A stretch of DNA of 64,000 nucleotides from Salinimicrobium terrae DSM 17865 (GCF_000424665.1 NZ_KE384222.1:241660-305659); one strand, 5' to 3'; counted from the first letter of the stretch, positions 25,864 through 34,979 are shown. The notes: generated by a model not told the origin, from the sequence alone. Numbers and translations: made by a program.

Positions 25864-26475
25864 ATGGAAAATAAAAAAACTAAAGTAGTGAGGAGCTCAA
25901 ACAGCGTAGTATATCTTATCGGGTTGTTTATGGTGTTATGGATACTTCCCCAAAATGCCCTGGCACATTGTGACTCTTATGACGGACCGGTGATTCAAGA
26001 TGCTTTAAAGGCGCTCGATCAAGATAATGTCACACTTGTTTACAAATGGATCAGTGAAGATCAGGAAGAAGAAATTTCAGATCTGTTTCAAAAGACTTTG
26101 AAATTTCAGAAGAAAGATAAGGAGGTGTACCAACTCCTGGAGAAACATTTCCTCGAAACTTTGGTCAGGCTGCACCGGGAAGGAGAAGGGGCGCCTTACA
26201 CCGGATTAAAACCTGCAGGAACTACAAAACCTATTATTGTCATGACCGATGAGGCTCTACAGGACGAAGACCCTGAGACACTTTTCGGGAATTTAGAGAA
26301 CCATATCGAAAAGGTGATACGAGAGAAGTATGACAAAGTCCTGCAACTGCGTCAGGTTCAAAATGAATCTGTACAACAAGGTCGTGCATACGTAGCCGCT
26401 TATGTTGATTATACTCACACAGTGGAGGCATTGCACGATGTAATTACACATGACACCGCAAAGCATAAGCATTAA
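25864..26475 (+). CDS. DUF6448 family protein
   Basis: A 203-residue protein with an N-terminal signal peptide or membrane helix (about 14-34). The mature end, AHCDSYDGPVIQDALKAL, is the family hallmark. Further motifs are WISEDQEEEISDLFQKTL, FLETLVRLHREGEGAPYTGL and a C-terminal ending AKHKH. The many histidines could bind metal, but no ligand set is established. It is exported. It is probably in the Rrf2-headed operon (about 100 bp after the CxxC gene). Function unknown. Confidence 0.8.
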   Translation: MENKKTKVVRSSNSVVYLIGLFMVLWILPQNALAHCDSYDGPVIQDALKALDQDNVTLVYKWISEDQEEEISDLFQKTLKFQKKDKEVYQLLEKHFLETLVRLHREGEGAPYTGLKPAGTTKPIIVMTDEALQDEDPETLFGNLENHIEKVIREKYDKVLQLRQVQNESVQQGRAYVAAYVDYTHTVEALHDVITHDTAKHKH

Positions 26476-26530
26476 TGAAATAGGTTTCAATATTAATCAA
26501 AACAAAATTTAATAACATAAATAAATTACT

Positions 26531-26986
26531 ATGGAAGAGAAAATCCAACATTCAAAGTTCACGTTATGTGCGATCAAAGGAATTCAGGAGCTGGATAACT
26601 GCCTTGATCATTGTACAATAGAACGTTCGTTACTGGAACTTATAAAACTCAGAGCTTCTCAGATATATGACTGCGAACAATGTAGGGAAATGCATACCCG
26701 GGAAGCCAGAACAACAGGATATACCCTGCAGCGATTATTTGCTCTAAAGAACTGGAGAGAATCTGATGAATTTAATGATAGAGAAAAAGCTGCCCTTGCA
26801 TGGACAGAAGCTATCACTTCGTCCTCTCGCCAGGCTGCAGTAGATATCTTACATGATGATATCAGGAAGATTTTCGATGAACAGGAACTAGTCGCTATAA
26901 CAATGGCGGTCACCACTGTTGATAGCTGGAGCAGGTTGTCATTGACAGTTCGTTCTTTCGAAGATCTTGCAGATGTTGGTGAATAA
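26531..26986 (+). CDS. AhpD-like carboxymuconolactone decarboxylase family protein
   Basis: A 151-residue protein of the AhpD/CMD fold. The redox motif is present as CEQCREMH (about residues 54-61, CxxC followed by His), with the helix CSxx-like LIKLRASQIYDCEQC leading in. Downstream lies FNDREKAALAWTEAIT, typical of the family. These proteins act in peroxide defence, either reducing peroxide directly or with a thiol partner. It is 55 bp after DUF6448 and 9 bp before the NDH-2-like gene, in a stress-oriented cluster. Confidence 0.85.
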   Translation: MEEKIQHSKFTLCAIKGIQELDNCLDHCTIERSLLELIKLRASQIYDCEQCREMHTREARTTGYTLQRLFALKNWRESDEFNDREKAALAWTEAITSSSRQAAVDILHDDIRKIFDEQELVAITMAVTTVDSWSRLSLTVRSFEDLADVGE

Positions 26987-26995
26987 AGAAATCTT

Positions 26996-28309
26996 ATGAA
27001 AATTGAACCAAGAAAGGTTGTAATTGTAGGTGGAGGGTTTGCCGGAATCTCTGTTGCTAATAGATTAAAACATTCTAGTGCAGAGATCACCATCATAGAC
27101 AGGTCGAACCACCACTTATTTCAGCCGCTGTTGTATCAGGTCGCCACCGGAGGATTATCACCGGGAGATATTGCTGCTCCTATTCGCGCTATTTTCGGAA
27201 AGGACCGGAATATAAAAGTGCTTATGGGAGAGGTAAAAAGTATTGAGGCGAAAGAAAATGAACTAACTCTAATTAACGGAAACAAAGTGCAATTTGATCA
27301 ACTGATATTGGCTCCTAGGGCGCAGGATAATTTTTTCGGGCATGAAGACTGGAAGCAATACGCGTCGGGACTCAAGACTTTAGGAGATGCTCTGCAAATT
27401 AGAGAACGTATTCTCCTCTCTCTGGAAGAAGCAGAACAGCTGGAGGATCCTGAGAAACGCCAGCCTTTCCTCACTTATGTCATTATTGGAGGTGGACCCA
27501 CAGGTGTCGAAACTGCCGGAGCCATTGCGGAGATTGCCCGAACAAGTATGAGACGCAATTTCCGGAATATAAATGAGAATGAAGTGAAAGTTTATTTAGT
27601 GGAGGCTGCCTCAGAAATTCTGAATGGTTTTGCAAAACCCCTCAATGGAAAAGCACGGAAAATGTTAGAGAAACTCGGAGTGCAGGTGCTGCTGGAAACT
27701 CCGGTGATAAACATTGAAAGGGACCTGGTGCATTTAAAAGTGGGACGCATAAGTACACCAAATATAATTTGGGCGGCAGGAATAAAAGCATCTTCCCTCC
27801 TGGATTCCCTGCACGTAGAACAGGATAGAATGGGAAGAGTAGTGGTAAATAAGGATCTCAGTGTTCCTGGTTACCCAAATATTTTTGTTTTGGGGGATTC
27901 GGCACATTTTAAGGATGAACAGGGAGTGCCTTTGCCGGCGATGGCTTCTGTCGCTAAACAGCAGGGACAATTCCTGGGAACATTATTGTCAGTAGATTTC
28001 TTGCCTCTACCTAATAAATTCAAATTCAAATACGAGAATAAATGAACAATGGCAACCGTGGGAAGAGCGAAAGCCGTGGCAGAATTTAAAAGCTTTAAGT
28101 CCAGCAGTCTGTTCGCATGGTTCCTCTGGTCGGCGGTACATATACTGCTATTAGTAGGATTTCGTAACCGGATGCGTGTTTTTTCTGAATGGATGTGGCA
28201 CTACCTCACTTTTAAACGTGGAGTGCAGTTAATAACCGACAGGACAAACTGCCATAATTGTGCCCCTAATACTATTAGAAAGACAGTCCTTCTCACCGGA
28301 AACTATTAA
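26996..28309 (+). pseudogene. NADH dehydrogenase-like (NDH-2) flavoprotein split by an in-frame TGA
   Basis: The reading frame starts at 26996 and reads as a type II NADH dehydrogenase. It has an FAD-binding site (VVIVGGGFAGIS), an NAD site (VIIGGGPTGVETAGAIAE) and GDSAHF. It stops at TGA 28043-28045, between NK and TMATVGRAKAVAEF. The same frame then continues from 28046 to 28309 with the typical family C-terminus (WFLWSAVHILLLVGFRNR, YLTFKRG). A GGA-to-TGA change at the usual Gly of the KGTMATVGR region explains the break. A second oddity is APRA at residues 106-109, where the family has ATGA. Together these suggest decay, or recoding, or a sequencing error. If read through, the protein would have 437 residues, the normal size. 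Confidence 0.8.
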
Positions 28310-28356
28310 TGATTGAAGTACCAGGAGCAAAATGTAAAATTTAAATAAACCGAGTT

Positions 28357-28692
28357 ATGGAATCTTTAAAAATTCTGGGCCTGATTCACACCTATGGAGC
28401 TCTGCTATGGATTACTGTAATTGCAATAATAACTCTGAATTTATTCAGGGTTTTAAAGAAAGATGAATGGGGTAAACATCATACCCAATGGAGTGTTAAG
28501 CTTACTTTATTGGCCTTGATTACTTCAATTCTCATGGGATCCACCGGACTGGTCTTTTTGTACGAATGGGAAATATGGAACAGCATTAAGGAAGGAGACT
28601 TATGGTGGACGCATTCTATGATCCTTTCATGGATCCTGTTCAGCTTTGTTTTTTTCATGCTGGACCCTTTACTGCTGAGGAGGCTGGAATGA
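28357..28692 (+). CDS. Small three-helix membrane protein
   Basis: A 111-residue protein with three hydrophobic segments (about 8-30, 46-68 and 85-104). A histidine in LIHTYGALLW and a short loop with WEIWNSIKEGDLWWTHSMIL are its main features. It resembles small membrane partners of cytochromes or copper proteins, but I do not recognise a family. It lies between the broken NDH-2 gene and azurin, so it may belong to the electron-transfer group. Function unknown. Confidence 0.65.
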   Translation: MESLKILGLIHTYGALLWITVIAIITLNLFRVLKKDEWGKHHTQWSVKLTLLALITSILMGSTGLVFLYEWEIWNSIKEGDLWWTHSMILSWILFSFVFFMLDPLLLRRLE

Positions 28693-28893
28693 ATTTTCCC
28701 TAATTTCCGGAAATTATAAAAGGTCGGTTTGATGATCTGGTTTATATAAAACGGCATCACAGAGCAGCTTTCCAACCTCTTAAGTGAAGACCTGATTTAA
28801 CTGAATAATTTTAACCCGAGTAATAACAATTCCAAAGGAAATAACTGCCAAACTAAGTGCATCCCTTTGGAGAACAATTAACAATTAAAAAAG

Positions 28894-29370
28894 ATGAACA
28901 CACTTGTAACATTTTCAGCAGCTATTATTTTTGCCTTTAGCGGATTCACTTCCGAAGTGTCTAATGAAAAAAACCCTGCGGCGACCATTGAAATAGAACA
29001 GCCGGTAAGGACCATCGTCATTAATTCAAACGACCAGATGAGGTTCGACACCAATGAAATAAAAGTAAAAGCGGGAGAAAAAATTAAGCTTACTCTCAAC
29101 CATACCGGTAAAATGGCGAAGAACGTCATGGGGCATAATTTCGTCCTTCTGACAAAAGGGACAGATGTGAACAAATTCGGTCGTGCTGCCATGGATGAAA
29201 AGGAGAACGAATACATCCCATCCACCGGGGTCATCGCTCACACTAAATTAATTGGTGGGGGAGAATCAACGACTATTGAATTTACAGCACCGGCAAAAGG
29301 AACTTACGATTTTGTTTGTAGTTTCCCCGGTCATTATTCCATTATGAAAGGTAAATTTATTGTGGAGTAA
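28894..29370 (+). CDS. azu: Azurin, blue copper protein
   Basis: A 158-residue protein with a signal peptide or lipid-like N-terminus (hydrophobic 4-18) and then a cupredoxin fold. All four copper ligands are visible with the exact azurin spacing: H81 (MGHNFVLL), C142, H147 and M151 (VCSFPGHYSIMKG). Azurins are periplasmic electron carriers, often linked to denitrification or peroxide defence. It is monocistronic, with a strong terminator behind it. The nearby hemerythrin, Rrf2 and AhpD-like genes and the nitrate locus fit a nitrogen-oxide or redox-stress theme, inferred only. Confidence 0.93.
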   Translation: MNTLVTFSAAIIFAFSGFTSEVSNEKNPAATIEIEQPVRTIVINSNDQMRFDTNEIKVKAGEKIKLTLNHTGKMAKNVMGHNFVLLTKGTDVNKFGRAAMDEKENEYIPSTGVIAHTKLIGGGESTTIEFTAPAKGTYDFVCSFPGHYSIMKGKFIVE

Positions 29371-29389
29371 AAAGTTGTTCAATGAAAAA

Positions 29390-29425
29390 GTCGCAGACGG
29401 TCCTGATCGTCTGCGGCTTTTCTTT
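29390..29425 (+). terminator. Rho-independent terminator after azurin
   Basis: A 10-bp GC-rich stem (GTCGCAGACG / CGTCTGCGGC, with one T-G pair) with an 8-nt loop is followed by TTTTCTTT. It begins about 20 bp after the azurin stop. Confidence 0.88.
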
Positions 29426-29537
29426 ATTTAAAAAGGCAACAATTTAGCTTTCTTCTATGCCCCCGTGCCTGAAGAATGACTAACTTATAAAATTCAGAAA
29501 GATTGAACCCTTTAATAGGAGACCGAAAATAAGTACC

Positions 29538-29999
29538 ATGGAAAAGAAGCCGATAAAACGAGATAAGAATATTCAACCCCTAAGTCGGGACCATCATCAC
29601 ACGCTGTTGCTGTGCTGGAAGATAAGAAAAGGTTTTTCGAAGGGGGTGGCGCCCAATCGAATGAAAACCTATTCTGACTGGTTCTTTGAAAGTCATGTCC
29701 TCCCGCATTTTAAGATAGAAGAAAAGTATCTGTTCCCTGTTTTAGGGGAAGATCATGATATGATAAAGAGGGCTCTTGCAGAACACCGCCGCCTGGAACG
29801 GTTGTTTAAGGATGAGAAGGATATCGTACGATCTTTAAGTCTGATTGAAGAAGAACTGGAACTGCACGTACGTTATGAGGAAAGGGAACTTTTTAATGAA
29901 ATTCAAAAGCAGGCAAGGCCCGAGCAGCTGGAGGTGATCCTGGAAGTTCATAAAGATGAACGTTTTCAGGAAAATACTAGTGATGAATTCTGGAAATAG
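29538..29999 (+). CDS. Hemerythrin-domain protein
   Basis: A 153-residue four-helix protein of the hemerythrin/HHE class. Likely di-iron ligands are visible: H19-H21 (SRDHHHTLLL), H57 and E61 (HVLPHFKIEEKYLFP), H83 (AEHRRLE), and H110 with E115 (LELHVRYEERELF). Proteins of this type bind oxygen or NO, or protect iron-sulfur sites, and in Bacteroidota often occur with Rrf2 regulators. It lies 65 bp before aconitase A on the same strand and may be co-transcribed with it. Confidence 0.85.
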   Translation: MEKKPIKRDKNIQPLSRDHHHTLLLCWKIRKGFSKGVAPNRMKTYSDWFFESHVLPHFKIEEKYLFPVLGEDHDMIKRALAEHRRLERLFKDEKDIVRSLSLIEEELELHVRYEERELFNEIQKQARPEQLEVILEVHKDERFQENTSDEFWK

Positions 30000-30064
30000 T
30001 GTAAATTGATTCTTTTTGTGTAAAAGCGAAATTCGCCATTTAACCCAATGAACAAGATTAAGTA

Positions 30065-32797
30065 ATGGACTATAAAATTGCCTCTTTAAGAAAACTACAG
30101 GACAATGGTTTAAATGTAAAAAGACTTCCTTTCTCGATACGTATTTTACTTGAAAATGCCCTGCGCAACCATGATGGTTTTGCTATCACAGATGAACATC
30201 TGGATACGCTTTCCCAATGGAAAGCAGCAGGAACAGATAAGGAAATACCTTTTAAGCCTGCCAGAGTACTTATGCAGGATTTTACCGGGGTTCCTTCGGT
30301 TGTGGATATTGCTTCTCTAAGATCTGAAGTCATAAGAAAGGGAGGCGATGGTAATAAGATTAATCCTGTAATTCCTGTTGATCTCGTAATCGATCATTCG
30401 GTTCAGGTTGATTACTTCGGAACAAATTATTCTGAAGATAAAAATGTGGAACGGGAATATGAACGTAACAGTGAACGTTATAAACTGCTGAAGTGGGGTC
30501 AAAAAGGAATGGATAATTTTACCGTGGTACCTCCCGGAATGGGAATATGTCACCAGGTAAACCTTGAATATCTTGCGCAGGGAGTTATTCAAAGAGACGG
30601 ATGGGTTTTTCCGGACAGTCTTGTAGGACTCGATTCTCACACTCCAATGGTCAACGGAATCGGAGTGTTAGGCTGGGGAGTTGGAGGTATCGAGGCAGAA
30701 GCCGCTATGCTTGGTCAACCGGTTTATTTTACCTGTCCGCAAGTGGTAGGATTAAAACTCACAGGCAAAATTCCCGAAGGTTGTACAGCTACAGATATGG
30801 TGCTTACAATTACGAGGTTATTACGGGATGTGGGAGTGGTTGGAAAATTCGTGGAAGTTTTCGGCGATGGCCTGGATCACCTTACAGTTACAGATCGGGC
30901 CACAATTTCCAATATGTCTCCTGAATTTGGGTGTACGGTCACCTATTTCCCGATAGACAACCGGACGCTCGAATATATGGAGAAGACCAACAGGTCGCGG
31001 GAACATATAGAGCTGGTAAAAAAATATTGCGAGGACAATCTGTTGTGGCGCACCGGTAATGAAAATATAGAATATTCAGAAATAGCTGAACTGGACCTTG
31101 GTAGTCTCAGGCCAACAGTTTCTGGTCCTAAACGCCCACAGGATAAGATCTTTGTGGAGGAGCTCGACACAAAGTTCCAGGAATTGCTGAAGGAGGAATT
31201 TCAAAGACATTATATTCCTCTTGAAGAACGCCAGGAACATCGTTGGCTTGCAGAAGGGGGTTCCCAAACCCAGTTTACCGACAATGAAGAACACCGTTCT
31301 CCCGATGTAACGGTGGAAAATGAAATGAAACTCCGGTCGGTTAAGATAAAACATAAAAACGCGGAGTACCATTTAAGTGATGGAAATATTGTTATTGCAG
31401 CTATTACCAGTTGCACCAACACCTCAAATCCTGCCGTGATGATAGGGGCAGGATTGGTAGCAAGAAAAGCTTTATCGAGAGGTTTGCGTACAAAAACCTG
31501 GGTGAAAACAAGTCTTGCTCCCGGTTCAAAAGTGGTGACCACTTATCTGAACCGCTCAGGATTATCTGAGGATCTTGATGCCCTCCGTTTCCATACCGTA
31601 GGTTACGGCTGTACTTCCTGCATAGGGAACAGCGGGCCTCTTCCGAAGCATATTTCAGATGCTGTGGAGGAGAATGAACTCGTAGTAGCATCTGTGTTAT
31701 CGGGAAACAGGAATTTTGAGGCCAGGGTACATCCGCAGGTGAAAATGAATTTCCTTATGTCACCGATGCTTGTAGTTGCTTATGCGCTCGTGGGACGTGT
31801 AGATATTGATCTTATCAATGATCCGCTGGGTTACGATCCAAACGGTCTTCCGGTTTACCTTAAAGATATTTGGCCTACACAGGAGGAGATCAATCAAACG
31901 ATCAAGGAAAGTATGAAGGTGGAAGACTTCAAACAGGTTTATGATGTGATCTTTGACGGTGAAGAGCAATGGAAAAACCTGTCTACCGCCGAAGGAAATG
32001 AATATATCTGGGAAGACAATTCCACTTACATTAAAGAAGTTCCTTTCTTTAAAGATCTTTCTGAAACACCCGAAGATCCCGGGGACATTAAAGATGCCCG
32101 GGTGCTTTTATTGCTGGGAGATTCTGTCACTACAGATCATATTTCGCCGGCCGGTGCATTTAGTGAAAATTCTGCAGCAGGAAAATATCTGAAAAGCAAA
32201 GGGGTGGAGCAGAAGGATTTTAATTCTTATGGCTCCCGCCGTGGAAATCACGAGGTGATGATGCGGGGGACATTCGCCAATGTGAGGATAAAGAATAAGA
32301 TCACAGATAAAGAAGGTGGTTATTCCACCTATTTCCCCACTAATGAAACCTTGACCGTTTATGATGCGGCAATGAAATATGCTGAAGATAATACGTCACT
32401 CATAGTTATTTCAGGAAAAGAATATGGCAGCGGATCTTCCCGTGACTGGGCAGCAAAAGGAACTAATCTACTCGGAATAAAAATAGTACTTGCCGAAAGT
32501 TTTGAGCGCATTCACCGAAGCAATTTGATGCAAATGGGCGTCATGCCGCTGGAATTTATGAATGGGGAAAATTCAGAAAGACTGGGAATTAAGGGGGATG
32601 AAAAATTCACTTTTACAGGTATTTCCGAAGATCTTCACCCCGGCAAAATTATCAGGGTTTCAGCAGAGAGAGAAAATGGTGAGAAAATAGAATTTGAAAC
32701 CAAATCCCGTCTGGATTCAGAAATAGAAATTGCTTATTATCGTAATGGAGGTATCCTGCAATATATTCTGAGACAATTTTTGAAAGAAGCGAAGTAA
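30065..32797 (+). CDS. acnA: Aconitate hydratase A
   Basis: A 910-residue aconitase of the AcnA/IRP type. It catalyses citrate to isocitrate through a [4Fe-4S] cluster. The cluster cysteines lie in AAITSCTNTSNPAVMIGAG and GYGCTSCIGNSGPLP. Other motifs are DSVTTDHISPAGAF and the C-terminal swivel-domain segment KEYGSGSSRDWAAKG. An in-frame stop two codons upstream fixes the start at 30065. That makes the N-terminus roughly 15-20 residues shorter than in E. coli AcnA; the catalytic parts are complete. It follows the hemerythrin gene. In many bacteria AcnA is the stress-stable enzyme. Confidence 0.95.
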   Translation: MDYKIASLRKLQDNGLNVKRLPFSIRILLENALRNHDGFAITDEHLDTLSQWKAAGTDKEIPFKPARVLMQDFTGVPSVVDIASLRSEVIRKGGDGNKINPVIPVDLVIDHSVQVDYFGTNYSEDKNVEREYERNSERYKLLKWGQKGMDNFTVVPPGMGICHQVNLEYLAQGVIQRDGWVFPDSLVGLDSHTPMVNGIGVLGWGVGGIEAEAAMLGQPVYFTCPQVVGLKLTGKIPEGCTATDMVLTITRLLRDVGVVGKFVEVFGDGLDHLTVTDRATISNMSPEFGCTVTYFPIDNRTLEYMEKTNRSREHIELVKKYCEDNLLWRTGNENIEYSEIAELDLGSLRPTVSGPKRPQDKIFVEELDTKFQELLKEEFQRHYIPLEERQEHRWLAEGGSQTQFTDNEEHRSPDVTVENEMKLRSVKIKHKNAEYHLSDGNIVIAAITSCTNTSNPAVMIGAGLVARKALSRGLRTKTWVKTSLAPGSKVVTTYLNRSGLSEDLDALRFHTVGYGCTSCIGNSGPLPKHISDAVEENELVVASVLSGNRNFEARVHPQVKMNFLMSPMLVVAYALVGRVDIDLINDPLGYDPNGLPVYLKDIWPTQEEINQTIKESMKVEDFKQVYDVIFDGEEQWKNLSTAEGNEYIWEDNSTYIKEVPFFKDLSETPEDPGDIKDARVLLLLGDSVTTDHISPAGAFSENSAAGKYLKSKGVEQKDFNSYGSRRGNHEVMMRGTFANVRIKNKITDKEGGYSTYFPTNETLTVYDAAMKYAEDNTSLIVISGKEYGSGSSRDWAAKGTNLLGIKIVLAESFERIHRSNLMQMGVMPLEFMNGENSERLGIKGDEKFTFTGISEDLHPGKIIRVSAERENGEKIEFETKSRLDSEIEIAYYRNGGILQYILRQFLKEAK

Positions 32798-32908
32798 TTT
32801 TAATTTAAGTTCCAGGTCTGTTTTATCCTCCTGTATTACAGGTTTATGAACTTAAAACGACAGCAGAATTATTAAATAAGGTAAATTCTATTTTACAATA
32901 AAAACATC

Positions 32909-33127
32909 ATGGGGAGACCTGCTACTAAACCGAAAGACCTGAAAGATGGTTATTATATTGAAGTCAGGAACAAAAACCAGAAATCTGGTGTGAAAATTCG
33001 GAGAGATACCATAGACCAGCTTCAAATGGCTATTGATGAATATAAAGAAAATAAGGAAGTTGTTATTCTGGGGAAACAGGAAAATGGGGAAATGAAGGAT
33101 ATTCCTGAATTCGGTGTCGAACTTTAG
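32909..33127 (+). CDS. 72-residue MGRP-family small protein, copy 1
   Basis: It begins MGRPATKPKDLKDGYYIEV and contains NKNQKSGVKIRRDT and YKENKEVVILGKQENG. It is basic at the start and has no signal peptide or helix, so it is probably cytoplasmic. The GRP at the start resembles a minimal AT-hook, so DNA binding is possible. A second copy at 55440-55646 keeps 55 of the first 66 residues, and its nucleotide sequence is closely similar. Function unknown. It is monocistronic. Confidence 0.75.
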   Translation: MGRPATKPKDLKDGYYIEVRNKNQKSGVKIRRDTIDQLQMAIDEYKENKEVVILGKQENGEMKDIPEFGVEL

Positions 33128-33241
33128 CTTCCTAAAATGTAAGAAGGAGGCACAATTTTTTGACCTGTTTCTAGAAACAATTCCGGGTTTGTGAAGATTA
33201 TTACATTATTGGCACTGCCAGAAGAGGTATTTACAATTCGT

Positions 33242-33640
33242 CTATAAGATCTTTTTTTTGTTAGCGGTAAAAAGTTCATATAGGAAATCCTTTTTTCGGT
33301 GCCCTGCGATTACGATGTCTATTCCATGTTCTTCTACTTTTTTCCTGATAGCTTTGGTGACAGATCCTTCCACTATAAAACCTTCTGCAGGAATACCATG
33401 ATCCTTTTTAATTTCGGTAACGCATTGCTTAACAAAAGCAGCTTCCTTTTTTTGCTCCTCAGCTCTTTCGTCGTACACATATTGGGGGCCGCTTTCGCGG
33501 GCAAGGAAATCATCGGGATTTGATTCGGTGACATGAGAGATCCAGATTTTGCCATCACTCAGTTTTGCCAGTTTTACAGCCTGAGCGATTAATTGATCAG
33601 CATGTTCAGGATTTCCGAGAGCCACAAGTATATTCTTCAT
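33242..33640 (-). CDS. Universal stress protein, single domain
   Basis: A 132-residue UspA-like protein. I prefer the ATG at 33640 (MKNILVALGNPEHADQLIAQ) over the upstream start at 33673, because the family begins with the first beta strand. The nucleotide-binding end is IDIVIAGHRKKDFLYELF; the full GxxG-GSxxG loop of ATP-binding Usps is not present. It is a different subtype from the two-domain Usp at 23408. It is monocistronic and convergent with the MGRP gene. Confidence 0.85.
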   Translation of the reverse strand: MKNILVALGNPEHADQLIAQAVKLAKLSDGKIWISHVTESNPDDFLARESGPQYVYDERAEEQKKEAAFVKQCVTEIKKDHGIPAEGFIVEGSVTKAIRKKVEEHGIDIVIAGHRKKDFLYELFTANKKKIL

Positions 33641-34373
33641 AAGATAAGGTTCAATTAACTTTAAAGGAAGCAAAAAAAGCTAATTTGCAAATCCTGTTTT
33701 CTGGTGGATGTGGTGTGGAATTGTAATCTGTGACGATCTCTATTCTATTTTGTCCCTAAGGGGTCACGTGATTGATACGTAACGCACTTATAATAAATTG
33801 GTTGCGTGTTTTTTAAGGTTTTGTACCGCCCAATGTGCGGCCGTTTTCTATGATATTAAATGTTCATGGTCATAGAATTTATCCTCGTTAAAACTTTCTT
33901 TGTCATATAAAGTTTCATTTTATACTGGGTAGTACCCGAAGTTTAGGGAACGCCAGGATATAAGTTTGAACTACTAAAATGAAACAGGAAAGAACTCAAT
34001 TTTATGGAAGAAGACGCAGAGTTCACAATGGTAGCTGATCTTTAAATTTTATTTATAGGAGTACATGCTGTTCATTCTACTTATTACCTTAAAATATCTA
34101 CTATTCTGCCGAAGACGCAGCTTGCAGGGCGAAACATAATTTACGGGAATATCAACTGTCTTTTGCAAGAAACTGGCACGGAAGTAGGATTTTGAACAAC
34201 TTTTTATTCATTTCATAAAGCTGCTAAAAGATTTTATTTACGATTCAAGTTCATTCAAAAGTGTAAAATAAGTATAGGATAATTTTGATATTATGAAATG
34301 TTTAGCACTCTAAATTTTAAATAAGTACAGCATTCATTTAAATTGGTTGAAACCAAACCTAAAGCCTTTTACA
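33641..34373. other. Intergenic region, about 730 bp, with a gene remnant
   Basis: No intact gene is visible. It contains a decayed DUF2382/PRC-barrel fragment at 33861-33940 (listed separately) and a TAATTTTG element at 34280-34287 that could be the -7 part of a promoter for the EF-hand gene, although no -33 TTG is evident. Two short frames (33978 onward and 34060 onward) have no coding support. Confidence 0.5.
33861..33940 (-). pseudogene. Remnant of the PRC-barrel/DUF2382 gene
   Basis: The minus strand aligns with the central part of the gene at 12328-13248 (around its positions 12793-12870). The translated remnant reads TTQYK, then after a one-base frameshift ETLYDKESFNEDKFYDHE. The intact gene reads TTQYKKETFYDNENFNEDKFYDHE. 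Stop codons follow on the 3' side. No start or domain boundaries are left. It is a leftover of a duplication or of a lost paralogue. Confidence 0.6.
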
Positions 34374-34979
34374 ATGAAAAAAATAGTTTTATTATTTACT
34401 TTTCTATTTACAGTTAGTTCTTCTTTCATTGCTTGCCGCGATAAGGTAGAAGAAGCTGAGCCGATTCCTGAATATGACACCGAGTTAGAACCGATTGATG
34501 ATGAGGTCGTGGTAAGCCGCTTCGGTGACTATGATCTTGATGATGATGGTTTGTGGAGCTCAGATGAATTTGGTGAAGCCTACGACGAAGACTGGACCGT
34601 CTGGGATGTGGATGCAGACGGTTATCTTGATGATAACGAATTCTATACAACCTACTACGGCTGGGTAGATACGGATGACGACAATCTCATTAGTGAAGAT
34701 GAGTGGAACGTGGGTTATACTTATCTTTACGAAGATTATGCTGCCATCGGAGATTTTGGAGAATATGATCTTGACGACGACGGATTTCTTGATGATGATG
34801 AATGGTTGGAAGGATGGGGTGACTCAGTCTGGTTCAAGAACTATGATTTAGACGATGATGGCCTCGTGGGAAATGATGAATGGGATGAGGGACTTTTCGG
34901 TCTTTGGGATGAAGATGAGGATGGATTTTGGGATGAGGACGAATATAATACCTACTCGGTTTACTACGACACTTGGTAA
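34374..34979 (+). CDS. Acidic lipoprotein with six EF-hand loops
   Basis: A 201-residue protein. I use the ATG at 34374, which gives a lipoprotein signal ending SSFIAC (Cys21). The mature part carries six calcium-loop motifs: DLDDDGLWSSDE, DVDADGYLDDNE, DTDDDNLISEDE, DLDDDGFLDDDE, DLDDDGLVGNDE and DEDEDGFWDEDE. Each has Asp at positions 1, 3 and 5 and Glu at 12; Gly at 6 is present in all but the third. The loops are spaced as three pairs. The protein is strongly acidic. It should bind Ca2+ at the cell surface or in the periplasm. It precedes the GC-rich repeat lipoprotein by 67 bp on the same strand. Function unknown. Confidence 0.82.
   Translation: MKKIVLLFTFLFTVSSSFIACRDKVEEAEPIPEYDTELEPIDDEVVVSRFGDYDLDDDGLWSSDEFGEAYDEDWTVWDVDADGYLDDNEFYTTYYGWVDTDDDNLISEDEWNVGYTYLYEDYAAIGDFGEYDLDDDGFLDDDEWLEGWGDSVWFKNYDLDDDGLVGNDEWDEGLFGLWDEDEDGFWDEDEYNTYSVYYDTW

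Noticed and set aside
28043-28045. Selenocysteine or other recoding at the TGA in the NDH-2 gene
   Set aside because: The family has Gly there, no Sec is known in NDH-2, and no Sec insertion structure is apparent. Mutation is simpler.
33166-33179. Perfect 14-bp palindrome TGTTTCTAGAAACA
   Set aside because: It lies between convergent gene ends with no promoter or loop, so it is probably chance or a minor feature.
33978-34030. Short frame starting MKQERTQF
   Set aside because: It is under 20 codons, has no neighbour in operon spacing, and its sequence does not look like a protein.
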